Shown here piece by piece: positions 24,653 to 35,010 of a stretch of 64,000 nucleotides of DNA; positions within the stretch are counted from its first letter, which is position 1; every line of letters begins with the position of its first letter. Source of the stretch: Arabidopsis thaliana. Lineage: Eukaryota; Streptophyta; Magnoliopsida; Brassicales; Brassicaceae. The notes under the pieces are model-generated. The model ran no database searches. It saw only the letters and a program-made list of their open reading frames with translations, and had not been told where the DNA came from. The stretch covers positions 5,270,001 through 5,334,000 of the forward strand of contig NC_003070.9 in NCBI RefSeq assembly GCF_000001735.4, in the 5' to 3' direction. The position numbers were made by a program, and so were the translations under genes.

Positions 24653-25625
24653 ATGGGACTCCACCGAGACGAAGCGACGGCCATGGAAACCCTTTTCAGA
24701 GTCTCACTTCGTCTACTTCCGGTTTCCGCCGCCGTGACATGTCGCTCGATCCGATTCCCCGTTTCAAGACCCGGTTCCTCACACTTACTGAACCGTAAGC
24801 TGTATAATTTGCCTACTTCTTCTTCCTCCTCTTTGTCGACAAAAGCCGGTTGGTTATTGGGTCTTGGTGAGAAGAAAAAGAAAGTGGATTTACCGGAGAT
24901 AGTGGCATCTGGTGACCCGGTTCTGCACGAGAAGGCCCGAGAAGTTGACCCGGGAGAAATCGGGTCGGAGCGTATTCAGAAGATAATTGATGATATGATT
25001 AAAGTTATGAGATTGGCTCCTGGAGTTGGCCTCGCTGCTCCTCAAATTGGTGTTCCCTTAAGGGTAAGTCTATAAATGCTTTTCCTAGTTTCACCCATTT
25101 CGAAGCAAATGATTGAATTAGTGTTTCATGGTGAATGATGCAGATTATTGTATTGGAAGATACAAAAGAGTATATAAGTTACGCACCAAAGGAAGAGATT
25201 CTTGCTCAAGAAAGACGTCATTTTGATCTCATGGTAAATAATAGAATCAGAGTGCTTAAGAGTTGTTACAATTTTCGATTAGAACAAAAATGTTGAAGTT
25301 TGGGGGTTTTGGTTAGGTGATGGTGAATCCGGTTCTCAAGGAGAGAAGCAACAAGAAAGCTCTTTTCTTTGAAGGATGCTTGAGTGTTGATGGATTCAGA
25401 GCTGCGGTGGAGAGATACCTTGAGGTGGTAGTGACGGGCTACGATCGTCAAGGAAAGAGGATTGAAGTGAATGCTTCAGGTTGGCAAGCTAGGATTTTGC
25501 AACATGAGTGTGATCATTTGGATGGTAATCTTTACGTTGATAAGATGGTACCACGCACTTTTAGGACAGTCGACAACTTGGACTTGCCTTTAGCTGAGGG
25601 CTGCCCTAAGCTCGGACCTCAATGA
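24653..25625 (+). CDS. PDF1A: PDF1A, mitochondrial peptide deformylase
   Basis: Three exons, 24653-25063, 25144-25233 and 25317-25625, give 269 residues. It removes the formyl group from N-formyl-methionine of newly made organellar proteins. All three catalytic motifs are intact: [10 protein letters not shown] (124-133), EGCLS with metal ligand Cys188, and HECDH (230-234) with two metal-binding His and catalytic Glu231. The first about 70 residues are Arg/Ser-rich without acidic residues after [10 protein letters not shown], as in a transit peptide; PDF1A is known as the mitochondrial isoform, PDF1B being mainly plastidial. A second ATG at residue 11 would make a cleaner presequence. An out-of-frame ATG lies upstream (24642). 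Matches AT1G15390. Confidence 0.96.
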
Positions 25626-26401
25626 CAGATTCTTCAACAAAAGTTGTAATCTTCTGTTTTGATTCTTTACTAAAACTCTTCTAGATTGAGCTTGACTCAA
25701 ATAATTTCAAAGATGAAACTTTGTCGGAAAGAGGGTTCTTTTTTCGGGTTTGGTAATGGATTGAAAGATTTTCATTTAATAAAATATTATAACTTGAAGA
25801 CAGAAGATATTAGTACAATTAAAGACAGCTATTCTACAAATGGTAATGTGATGTTATGCTTACTCCGGACAAGACACGGTGTCGTAGCCGTTTAATGCGG
25901 CGGTGAAACGGCCCTCCCCCTCGGCGGGTCCAGTAAGTATATAATTTGAGATACGAATATTAATATTAAATCAAAACATCACATCAGAGCCGTCTAATTC
26001 CAATCAAAGCAGATTGATTTATCTTTTCTTGGTCACGATCCGCCGCCTTCTCTGCCAGATTCGAAACCCTAGAGGATTAGTCAGTGAGCCATCGGAAGGG
26101 ACTTGAACGTTGTTTGATTTTTCTCAAAATGTTTTATACTGAAATCACTTAATCAGATAATTCGCCAAGAAGGAAGAAGAATCACCAAATCGGAAAGTTT
26201 GATTTTGTACAGAAATGGGAAATTGTCCGAAAACAAAGAAAGACAGATAATTTACAAATAACCAGAGTCTGTTGATCAAATCGAAAAATCAAATTTAAAG
26301 TTTTTTATAACAAAGAACACACACATACAAAAAAGAAGAAGAAGAAAGATGAAAGACAGTGTATACTATTTTTTCCTCATGAATATTATTAATCCTGACG
26401 C
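25626..26401. other. Convergent 3' region with an unexplained GC-rich patch
   Basis: Between the PDF1A and MASS-like stop codons. 25870-25940 is clearly GC-richer than its surroundings (cggcggtgaaacggccctcc) and 26030-26085 contains aaaccctag and gccgccttctctgcc, a texture more like a 5' leader than a 3' flank. No frame or RNA gene recognised. Confidence 0.35.
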
Positions 26402-26824
26402 CTACCTCGATCTACGTTTCGGCGGCCTTTTCCTCGGATTAACTTTCTTCCCCGGCGGATTCTTTCCAAACGCAGAGCAACAACCGCATGACGAAATTCT
26501 CGGAGACGGCGGGTCCACTGCCGGAGAAACTCTTCCGGTTGTTCTATGATGTCGTTGAGCTCCTCCACCGTTAGATCGACTCCTCTCTATTCCTCCTGGT
26601 GCTCCTCCACCGGTTTTAATCGGTCTAAGCTTGTCTTTCTCATCGATTGGTTTGACCTGTTCAGAGCTTTCCGACATAGGCTTAGGTTGTTCGTCGCGTT
26701 GACTTTCGTCTTTCTGCTCGTTGTTTCCCGATTTGTTGAGTTCGGCGATGAGACGATCGTCAAACACTATACCGGAAGATCCCTGACGGCGGAAAGAGAT
26801 TGTTGATCTTTGAAGACCCTCCAT
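26402..26824 (-). CDS. MASS2: MASS-family MAPK substrate of the stomatal lineage
   Basis: Intronless 140-residue frame on the minus strand, ATG at 26824. It opens MEGLQRSTISFRRQGSSGIVF, a highly conserved start of this small plant family, runs through a hydrophilic Lys/Glu/Gln region, and ends with a conserved block containing TGRVSPAVDPPSP and ISSCGCCSAFGK, then a strongly basic tail (KKVNPRKRPPKRRSR). VSPAVDPPSP supplies Ser-Pro sites for MAP kinases. Published family work describes MASS proteins as MPK3/MPK6 substrates at the plasma membrane that influence stomatal development. The CGCC plus basic tail may serve membrane attachment (inference). The number 2 and the locus AT1G15400 are from memory. 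Confidence 0.85.
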   Translation of the reverse strand: MEGLQRSTISFRRQGSSGIVFDDRLIAELNKSGNNEQKDESQRDEQPKPMSESSEQVKPIDEKDKLRPIKTGGGAPGGIERSRSNGGGAQRHHRTTGRVSPAVDPPSPRISSCGCCSAFGKNPPGKKVNPRKRPPKRRSR

Positions 26825-27873
26825 GGATCTATCTCTCTCTCTGTTGATGAGCTAAAAGAAGGGCAAAACTAGGAAAAGTGAGTTTAGGCCTTATAAGTGA
26901 TTAATCAATCATTGTGTTTCAGACTTGGTTTCCTTTTATTTCTGTCCTCATTATTTTTTCATGGGGTCGGTCCACTATTTATTGTTTATTTTTATGATGA
27001 TGCTTCCAGTTTCTATTTATTTCTTTGTAACAACAATCATCGGAAATTAATGTAAGCGGATTAACGATATCATTCAACCGGATTATTCAAACATTAATTG
27101 TAATAAAAAAAAAAAAGTAAAAACCATTACTGTTATTGATGATTAAGGCAGAGAATTACATGTTAATTTTTTGTTTGTTTTCACATCTTTAATCGGATTC
27201 TCAACACCACATAGGCACATAAGTCCTCTTATATCCATATTTGTTATTTTATTCCAAACTTTTGGTTTCTTTAAACTCAAAAGGGGTAAGACTTTTTGTA
27301 ATTACTATTGTTTTATCAGCAAATTGCAAGGATTAGATAATAGATTAGAAATGAACAGGAGAATTGACTTATAGGACACACTAATTTAATATTTCCTTCT
27401 TCCCCATTTCGGTAAACCAAATAGACTATTTCCTTCTTCCCCATTTCGGTAAACCAAATCTATTAGGTGAGGATGTTATTAAAATGCCAAATCTCTCTTT
27501 ATAAAAACTTGAAAGGAAAAACAATACAAAGTGGTGAAAGTGAGTCAAAGTAATTCGGTTACCAATTTGTATTCAAAGTCAACATCATTGTACTATAATA
27601 TGGTATAACTTTTGTTCAATAATTCACCTTCTTATATCGTCTGTTTCTTCTCAGGATCACCACTAACTAAAACATACGCATGTGGTGGGTTTAGCAAAAC
27701 TGTATTCTTTGGATTAAAGTAATGTGCATAACACAAATTAATAACCCCGTCTGAGTTGGCACAACTCACCAATGTTGAAGATTGAGATAAAGAATTTGGG
27801 CCCAATCGCCGAATAGAAGTCTATATTCATTACTCTCAGGCCCATCCATAAATACAATTGTCAAAAAGAAAAT
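26825..27873. other. Intergenic between MASS-like gene and 7SL
   Basis: About 1 kb: MASS-like promoter at the left, then AT-rich sequence with a short tandem repeat at 27390-27459. No gene seen. Confidence 0.5.
27390..27459. repeat. 33-bp direct repeat, two exact copies
   Basis: Copies at 27390-27422 and 27427-27459, each containing tatttccttcttccccattt then cggtaaaccaaat, separated by agac. Identical over 33 bases, so recent. Confidence 0.9.
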
Positions 27874-27879
27874 AAAAAA
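27874..27879 (-). terminator. Pol III terminator of 7SL
   Basis: Six T residues on the minus strand directly after the 7SL 3' end (context caccaaTTTTTTattttc). Confidence 0.85.
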
Positions 27880-28178
27880 TTGGTGGTCCAGCTGGGAACG
27901 AGCCAGCAGGCCATGGTGAATCTGAGTGGCGTCGAGCTGTGATCCGTCCACTGCTGAGAGCGGGAGGTGATCGCTGCTCTGTGAAACCAGCCTCACGCAT
28001 TGCCCTCCACTGCAAGAACCGCCTGAGCCAAGCCTTCGCTTAACACACACGGATCACTCTCAGCTTGGACTGGGCAGCCCGGAACAATGCCACAACAGAT
28101 CCGACCCGTGGGCCGAGCCAGTGTTCCACCAACTTATTGTCCCCACACGGGTCACAAGCCCACGTTACTGAGCTCGAC
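27880..28178 (-). ncRNA. 7SL RNA, RNA component of the signal recognition particle
   Basis: About 299 nt on the minus strand, the usual 7SL length. I recognise the plant 7SL sequence: it starts GTCGAGCT, has the Alu-domain pairing blocks GTGGGCTTGTGACCCGTGTG and GGCCCACGGGTC, and carries the S-domain strings AAGCTGAGAGTGATCCGTGT, GGCAATGCGTGAGGCTGG and TGGACGGATCACAGCTCGAC. The RNA would scaffold SRP9/14-type, SRP19, SRP68/72 and SRP54 proteins and arrest elongation of secretory proteins at the ribosome. Its promoter is the plant Pol III type 3: upstream sequence element and TATA box at the right spacing, with an oligo-T stop. All parts are intact, so it is probably an expressed gene and not a pseudogene. 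It lies about where AT1G15405 is expected. Confidence 0.93.
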
Positions 28179-28199
28179 GTACAAGTATTGATTTAATTT

Positions 28200-28209
28200 C
28201 ATATATAAA
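28200..28209 (-). promoter_or_regulatory. TATA box of 7SL
   Basis: CTTTATATATG on the minus strand, centred about 27 bases upstream of the 7SL 5' end at 28178. Confidence 0.8.
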
Positions 28210-28230
28210 GTAAAACATTTTGAGGTATGT

Positions 28231-28243
28231 AACCGATGTGGGA
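28231..28243 (-). promoter_or_regulatory. USE (upstream sequence element) of 7SL
   Basis: TCCCACATCGGTT on the minus strand, a full match to the plant snRNA/7SL element (RTCCCACATCG). About 25 bases separate it from the TATA box, the spacing that in plants specifies RNA polymerase III and not II. Confidence 0.88.
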
Positions 28244-28259
28244 CAAAATACAAGTTTGG

Positions 28260-28336
28260 GCTTCCCAGATCCCACATTTGGTGGAACACATATATAAAGA
28301 GTCTCTTCGTTGATTAGCTTCCCAGATCCCACATTT
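28260..28336 (+). repeat. Duplicated 20-mer with USE-like core flanking a plus-strand TATA
   Basis: GCTTCCCAGATCCCACATTT occurs exactly at 28260-28279 and 28317-28336. Each holds TCCCACAT, close to the USE core, in plus orientation. Between them lies acatatataaag (about 28288-28298), a TATA-like box facing the racemase gene. Meaning unknown. Confidence 0.7.
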
Positions 28337-29576
28337 CAGGTAAAAACATCGTCTGGGCTCTTTGCCATTTTAGCGAATGTGGAAAGGTGTGGTTTTTTTT
28401 TGCTCTGCTATGGATTTTTTTTTTCAAATCAGGGTTTCTCTGTTGAAGTCATATCAGGAGCTTGACATTTGTTTGTTTGGGAATTAGAAGCTAGATACGT
28501 ATATTATATAGCATCGTACATATCAAATTTTGGTGTGTGTTCTAATTGAATCTGTACTTGTTTGTGTGTTAGTGGGAGGAGCTCTTCTCAGACCTTAAGA
28601 CTATTGCTTTAGTGGAATGCTTCTCGTAAATGTATAAGTGAGGAAAGAAACTCCATTCGTATCTATCTACTACCCTAAGCCGTTTATGCATTTTCTGTCC
28701 ATCAGAAGATCAACACCTGTTTCTGGAGGATTCCATTGATTTAAGGGATTAGATGGATGATGGACCATGTGGGATTCAGTAGATGACAAGAACACAAAGG
28801 AATCCACCTAACAGAGACAACCCACATGTTGCAGGAAATACATATAATAATATCACAAGAAACGGAAAAAGAAGCAGACAGAGACACCTCTTCTTGAATT
28901 TAACGCCTTACATTGTGGTATCTTCCATCTTCTTTACTGCCTCATGGTGAAATCCAGTGCATATATGATTATTTATCTGAGGCGAAGATTCCTTACTTCA
29001 TCTTGATGCGACTACTACTGGTCCAACTTTCATTGGATCGGTTGATTTGAGGCCGTTGTTCTTACATTTTGGTGTCCCACCTGTTCTTTTAGTACTGTTT
29101 TCCTTTTTGTTTCTGGCAATCAGAAAACATAAAGGCAATCAGTCATCCTTCTCAATAACATACAAAGATTTGGTTTTCAAGAGAATCTTCTATAGAAAGC
29201 TAGACGTTTACTTCTGTCTTATTAAGGAGAAGTACTGGTTCTTTCATTTATATCTTGGCTGGTTTGGGAATTGCATCCAAATTTCTTGCAGTGGGTGTCA
29301 GCCTGGAGCTGCAGAAAAGTGAGTTGATGTTAGAGATTGTAGGATCTTACTCCAAAAAGCCAGAAAAGGTCCTTGCGACTCTCTAACTTGAAAGTTGTTT
29401 CCTTTTTTTGAATCTGAGCTGGTTTTGGAATTTTGGTGTCAAGATTTGGAATTTGAATCTGTAGTAAGATTCAGGTTTAGTGGGGGAGGGAACAAGTTGG
29501 AAGCTTTTGCTAGTTTTGTCAAAGGTGTCACTAAAGTACTAACTATCAGAAAACATTTTCAGCCAGAAGCTTGGTG
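28337..29576. other. Probable leader and promoter region of the racemase-like gene
   Basis: About 1.2 kb before the ATG at 29577. It has moderately balanced composition, possible 5' UTR splice sites (cag/gtaaaa at 28338, ttag/tgggagg at 28572) and short open frames such as 29047-29322 with no family features. I read it as a spliced 5' UTR or spacer; a separate non-coding transcript cannot be excluded. Confidence 0.4.
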
Positions 29577-30681
29577 ATGTATCTTCAGATTTTCAACAAC
29601 CCATCTCATGGCTTAGCTCATTTATGCTACTCTAGTCGGGTTTCGTGTAGGGTAAGACTGAGTCGTGTCCTTGCCATGCCACCGTCTTCAGTCCTCTTGC
29701 ATATGGACGAAAGCAATGATCTTCCCAAGCCCAAGAAGGGTTTTTGTCTGAGTGAAGATTCGAGAAACAGTTTAAACAGTCTTCCTGCAGATTCTTTGCT
29801 TAGGCAGGCCAACACAGTGGGGATTATCGGAGGCGTTTCAACTGATTCCACTCTGAAATTTGTGAAGAAACTCGTGGATTGGAGCTCAAATGATGGTAAA
29901 AGCTCGTTACCTTTTGTGCTTTGCTCGGATCCTGCTCTCAACAAGGAGCTTCTCTTATACGAGGAAAACTCGTATCCTTCTCTTTACCATAGAGAAGAGA
30001 GTACTCCGGTTGATCCAAAGCTAATTGTGGAAAATCTAAGGAATAAGAGGAGATATCTTGAGAGGTGTGGAGCTAAATTAATCTTAATGCCCTGTCATAT
30101 TGCACATATATGGTATGAAGAGGTATGTGAAGGGAGTTTAGTTCCTCTGCTTCACATGGGTGAATGCATTGCTAAAGAACTGCAAGAGGCAAAAATGAAG
30201 CCCCTTGAAGCTGGGAATCCTCTGCGTGTAGGTGTGATGGCCACTAGCGCCACGTTATCAGCAGGGTTCTACCAGGAGAAACTCCAAAGCAATGTCAGTG
30301 TTCTATTGTGTCCATTGGAACAACATATCTATCATTTGTCTAAGTTCGTATAAAGCTAGTATTATCCATCGTATGAAGTGACTCTGTGATTATGGAAATG
30401 AACAGGGATTTGAGGCTGTGCTTCCAGACAAGGCAACAATGGAGCACACGGTGATCCCATCCATAGAAGCAATGAAGAGAAAAGACATGGAAGGAGCACG
30501 GAACCTTCTGAGGATAGCGTTGCAGGTACTGCTAGTGCAGGCGGTAAACGTGGTGATGCTCGGGTCAGATGAGATGCGGGACCTCTTGCCTGGGGATGAT
30601 CCTCTGCTAAAGAAGTGTGTTGATCCAATGGATGCACTAGCAAGGTCTGCCATCAAATGGGCAGAGAATAGATGCTCTTAA
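29577..30681 (+). CDS. Aspartate/glutamate racemase-family protein, probably plastid-targeted
   Basis: Two exons, 29577-30293 and 30406-30681, joined in phase 0 (…LQSN/GFEAV…), give 330 residues. The Asp/Glu racemase fold is clear: TVGIIGGVSTDSTLKFVKKL near residue 80 replaces the usual GxxGGxGPxAT start, LMPCHIAHIWYEEV carries the first catalytic-type Cys, VGVMATSATLSAGFYQ follows, and VMLGSDEMRDLL takes the place where related enzymes have GCTE with the second Cys. So one of the two catalytic Cys of cofactor-independent racemases seems replaced by Ser. The first 60 residues are Ser/Arg-rich and could be a transit peptide. Whether it racemises Asp is open. Matches AT1G15410. Confidence 0.85.
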
Positions 30682-30930
30682 GGGAGTTTGTGTGTGTGTA
30701 TATTTGTGAATAGAAATATAGCTCGGCTGGGATGAAATTATCAAGTGTAAACCAGTGTTTGATAGAAAACTCAAAACCAAAGTCTCAACATGTATTGGTC
30801 AAAACAAGTGTGAACATCTCCAAAGCCAAAAAAGTCTGAACATGTGTTGGCTTGGATGCAATGTGTAATATCCCTTATTATTAATACAGACAATTATTAG
30901 TGGAATAAAAAGATGAATCTTGAGAAATGT

Positions 30931-31412
30931 TTAGATATCTGAAGGAGGATGACCAGGCATGCTTGGACTGGTTGTGTTGTTAGGGTTCTTCTTGTCCAAA
31001 GGGTTTTTGTTCTTATATTCTTCATTGTTGTCATTGTTGATCCCCAATTTGTTCTTCACTGCCTCTGATGCATCATGTGCCATACTCTTCACTTTCTCCC
31101 CTTTCTGATAAACCATCAAATCTTATTTCTTAAAAAAGAATGAAAAACCTAAAACTACAAACATGTAGAGTTGATGGGTTAAGTTAACCTGCTGGAGAAA
31201 ACCTGAAGCTTGAGAAGAGTTGTTGCAATCATTCTCCTTCACCTGATACCAAACATCATTTTTCAAACAAAACTCTGTGTACTAATATTTTAAAGTTAAT
31301 ACGGTCGCAAAAGGCACAAGTAAAAGAGAAATTGAACAGAAAGACTGACATGAGCTTGGCCCACGATTTGGCCGGCCCTCACACTGAATTCCTCATCCTG
31401 TCCGCTCGCCAT
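30931..31412 (-). CDS. Small LEA-like hydrophilic protein
   Basis: Three coding exons on the minus strand, 31350-31412, 31189-31242 and 30931-31104, all in phase 0, give 96 residues. It begins MASGQDEEFSVRAGQIVGQA, then an Asn/Ser-rich exon, then a KGEKVKSMAHDASEAVKNKL segment that resembles the amphipathic 11-mer helices of group 3 LEA proteins. The tail is Asn/Lys/Pro-rich and disordered (NKNPLDKKNPNNTTSP). No Cys-based or membrane motif. Such small LEA-like proteins protect cell components during drying in pollen or seed; the role here is inference from composition. It converges with the racemase-like gene, stop codons only 250 bases apart. Position matches AT1G15415. Confidence 0.8.
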
Positions 31413-31793
31413 TTCTTACTTGCTTCCTTCTTCTCTCAAACAATTTCTTCCTTTATAATCATATATCTATGTGAATGCATCACATTTTTCTCCTCTATTC
31501 AATGGTGTTCCATTTTTCAAGGAGAGCTTTTCTAGCTGTTATGATCCATCATTTTCTAAATCATTTTTGACCTTTCCAACTTCATTCTTTCCATTTTTAG
31601 ATACACCTTATTCTTGTCTATTTTTTTTTAATCTTAAAAATTAACTCTTCCTTAGCACAAAGTCTCGTTCATATCGATATAACCATTACGTATTACAGAC
31701 TTCTTGACGAAAGATTGAACCTTTTAGCCATATTCTTAACATCTAACATCAGCCTCACACAAATCAAAACTTTTGCCATTTTCAGGAGCTTTA
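31413..31793. other. Intergenic
   Basis: About 380 bases: promoter of the LEA-like gene and 3' flank of the UTP12-domain gene. T-rich, nothing else recognised. Confidence 0.5.
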
Positions 31794-33296
31794 TCAATCA
31801 CTCATGTCGTCAAATCCTTCAAAATCATTCACACCATCAGCAGCTTCATCTGCTGAGTCGTCTGCCTCTTCATCTGTCTCCATTGCTTCCTCTATTCCTT
31901 CTTCTTCGTCTTCATCACTGTCCTTGTCCTCATAGATCACGGGACCTTCATCTTCTTCTTCATCCAAGTCGTCCACAATCTACCATTCACACAATCAATG
32001 GCGATTCAGTAACATACTATCAAGTCAAAAACTCTGATTTCTTTTGTAATTCCCTAACTGATTCATGAAATCAAACGTCAAACCTAATGCCACCCCTAGG
32101 TTACACATTGAAACCAAATTCATCCTGGTTTTAAGGTAAGACAATACATACCAAGTCCAAGCCACTTGAAACCTCTACGGCAGTATGAATAGTTGAAACC
32201 CGTGATTCGATGAGCTGCACACACAACCAAAAAATACATATCAATGATTCATCTATAGTGTTTTCTGATCTGTATCTCTAACAGAGCCTCCATGGCAAGC
32301 ACAGCCGTACAATAAAAACAAGCACTGCCTAACCTGATACATGGTGTTTAAAGCGAGTAATGATGACTCTTGGGACATAATTCCACTAGAATGAGTAAGT
32401 AACAGACTCTTTATCCATGGAATTGTACAAGCCAAAATAGCACCCCTGCAAAGCAAAAAAGTATTAAACTCCCGATTTGATAAATCAGCTTCAGCAAACA
32501 CAACATATATATCATCAACTCTAACCTTGATTGTAGTATTGGTAGAAGGGCATTTAGAAGCTTGAGTACTTCGGCTGAATTCAACTTAGCAACCGAATTA
32601 GCAATCACCTGTAACGCATAGAGAACCAGAAAAATTAAGAAAACAAACAAGCAACAATGTAAAGAAACAGACAGAAACTATCTGAAACCTGCTCATCTCG
32701 GTTGTACAAGCAGTCGAGTAGAAGAGAACGATCATCGGCATGCAATGCTTGTCTCAGAAGAACGTTAACAGAAGCAGCAGTAGGAGGCTTATCATCGCCA
32801 GGAGCAGAATCTCTATTACTCTCCTCACTGTTAACCTTTTCGCCATTTAATAAGTCAAGACTCTCAAGTTTATCACCTATCGTTGGCTCATTTAGAGTAT
32901 CATCTACCAATACTCCATCTCTATCTTCATCAAGACCTATATATCACCAAATACGAACCCTACTATAAGACCGGTAATGAAATCTCTATCTGAACCAATC
33001 CAGAGTATTATACTCAACAGTCTATAAACCTTCAATTTCTTAATTTGATAAATCTTACCGGAATCTCGTGTAGAGGGTATATCAGGTTCAGGTTCAGCTC
33101 GCTTCTTGCTCTTCTTCTTATGCTTCTTCTCTCGGAGAGGAGTATCAGCGATATCACCTGTTGAATTCATAAAAACACAAGAGAAGAGCTATGAGCTCAC
33201 AACAAAACTGAGTAATAGGAAAAGGAAAAGGGAGATAGAATGAAGGAAACCTGCAGCATCAGAGGAGAGAAGAGGCTTGAGTTTGTCCTTGGCCAT
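31794..33296 (-). CDS. UTP12/Dip2-domain protein, small-subunit processome type
   Basis: Seven exons on the minus strand, 33251-33296, 33059-33157, 32689-32936, 32526-32608, 32334-32445, 32152-32214 and 31794-31979, all phase-consistent, give 278 residues. The N-terminus has a basic nucleolar-type stretch (REKKHKKKSKKR). Residues about 100-215 form the helical UTP12 domain (VNVLLRQALHADDRSLLLDC, VLKLLNALLPILQS, ILACTIPWIKSLLL). The C-terminal 60 residues are almost all acidic. In yeast the domain closes WD40 proteins such as Utp12, Utp4/5 and Pwp2 that act with U3 snoRNA in pre-18S rRNA processing. This protein has the domain without WD40 repeats, so it may be a WDR43/Utp5 C-terminus-like form. 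Matches AT1G15420. Confidence 0.85.
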
Positions 33297-34282
33297 GGTC
33301 AGCGATCGACGAGAGAAGCGGGGAGAGAGAGAAAGAGAGGCCGGCGTTGGGTTTAGTTAGGGTTCTTCTTCTTCTACTTCTAGCCGCAACAACTTGACAG
33401 TTCACACAACAACTAAAAGCTACGACGGGTCGGGTCTAAATTGGGTGAACCGAAACGCTTTTTTTTATTTGTTGGGCCGACTTAACCCAATAGTTGGGCT
33501 CGTGTAATCTGTTCCAATATCTTCTTCATATTTTATTTCCTCAATAATTATACTTGTTTTACTAAGAAAAAGATTGAAATATTATAGTTGGAAGGCTGTC
33601 GTTGATATTGACACGGCCTCTAATACCTTGGACTTGACTGCATAATAGTGGCAACTGGCAAGATTTGGGATTAGGATTGTGGTATGTGTTTTTACCTCTT
33701 TTATTTGCTAGAAAAGTAATTGCACGTAAATGGAATAGATAATATGTATATACATGCATCAAAAAGAAGAAAAATACAATATGTATATACATAGATATGA
33801 CAGCTAAAAAAAAAATACATATTTTCTTTCTTTCAGTCCACTTATTAAGGAAGATAAACTTTTATTTTCTTAGAATACAGAGATTAGAGAAGCATATCTT
33901 TGGGCATAAGAAAATTGAAAATTTTGTTAAAAATTTAGAAAGAATATAAACCTGAAAAAGCCAAAAGTTAACATTACAATTTATTTGGTTTTTACAGAGA
34001 AACAAAATATGAGTAATCATCTCTATTGAAGGAAAAAAAAAGAATGATATCCAGTTATTTGTATTTTTCTGCCAAGGACACGTATAAGTGTTGGCAAAAA
34101 AAACTTTGGAAGCCGTTTAAAAGGAAAAACAAATAAAGGAAAGAGCAAAAGAAAGTCAAAAAGACAAATGTGGTTTAAATTGGGAAAGGAAAGTAGAGAG
34201 AGGGGTGGACTTATTACAAAAAAGATGTAAGAAGGGGTATAATGGTCATGTTTGAAAAGACATATCTTGTGCTCTCGACGCC

Positions 34283-34290
34283 TATAAAAA
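34283..34290 (+). promoter_or_regulatory. TATA box of DUF1644 gene
   Basis: ccTATAAAAAccc, about 40 bases before an A/C-rich probable start region at 34320 and a tctctctctc leader tract at 34377-34400. Confidence 0.6.
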
Positions 34291-34442
34291 CCCAACCATG
34301 ACCACCCGGACAATCTCACATTCACGCACGCGCATCCATCTTCACCGTTTCATACGAAACTCTTTACGAGGAGTCTCTCTTTACTTTTCTCTCTCTCTCA
34401 AAGAAAGAAAGAAAAGCCTCTTTTAATTTTCTCCGGCCAGAG

Positions 34443-35002
34443 GTATTTAATAGCTTCCGTTTTCTTTTTCTCTTCTTATGGCTGTGATTTGATTTACTCC
34501 TTGGGTCTCTCTCGATCCCTCCGATGATGTTCTGTCGTTTTGCGGTTTTTGTGGTCGTGATCAGAAATTTCTGGTCGCGTTTGAATTTGTTTTTCTTTTC
34601 TTTGGCGATAATTATCGAATTGCAATCGAATTGATCTGTTTCGTCGTTTGAAATCTCCTGATGAATCGAATGTTTATGCGTTGATCCGATGATTGAGAAC
34701 CCCTAGAACTGTTTCCGATAAGTTAATAGTTTCAATTTATTTTATCAATAAATTAAAAAAAAATTGTCTCTTTCTTGTTTGATTATCATCTGCTGAGAAT
34801 GTAGTTTTCAGTGGGATTATGTTCATGCTCGAATACCGTACAATATAGACTGATTTGAGCTCGTCCTTGTTCTGTTTCCTTGATCTTTGTTTAACATTTG
34901 GGTTGTATCTATTCGGATGTAATGGATTATGGATTCTTTGGCTTTCATATTCATCTGTGTTATTTTGTTGTGTGAATTAACACTCGTTTCTATTGATTTC
35001 AG
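34443..35002 (+). other. 5' UTR intron of DUF1644 gene
   Basis: Donor AG/GTATTTA after ccggccagag and acceptor gatttcag at 35001-35002, only 8 bases before the ATG. 560 nt, T-rich, as in the common leading introns of strongly expressed plant genes. Confidence 0.7.
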
Positions 35003-35010
35003 TGTGTGGG

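Larger units (their letters stand above)
33297..35010. other. Divergent promoter region
   Basis: 1.7 kb between two divergent genes. Next to 33297: leader with ctctct runs and gggttcttcttcttc, and site II motifs (gttgggccgac, agttgggctcg near 33470-33500). 34283-34290 is a TATAAAAA box for the plus-strand gene, followed by a CT-rich leader exon and a 5' UTR intron (34443-35002). The middle part is AT-rich and empty. Confidence 0.55.

Noticed and set aside
27766-28050. 94-codon minus-strand frame
   Set aside because: Lies inside and just past the 7SL RNA gene and begins mid-RNA; a chance frame in a structured RNA.
28260-28336. Second snRNA or 7SL gene on the plus strand
   Set aside because: USE-like copies are present but lack the CATCG end and the 24 or 34 bp spacing to a TATA box, and the downstream sequence matches no snRNA I know.
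29047-29322. 91-codon plus-strand frame upstream of the racemase gene
   Set aside because: No family features and Phe/Leu-rich composition expected of T-rich leader or intron sequence.
34023-34325. 100-codon minus-strand frame
   Set aside because: Starts inside the promoter of the DUF1644 gene; Phe/Leu/Ser composition comes from A-rich sequence read backwards.
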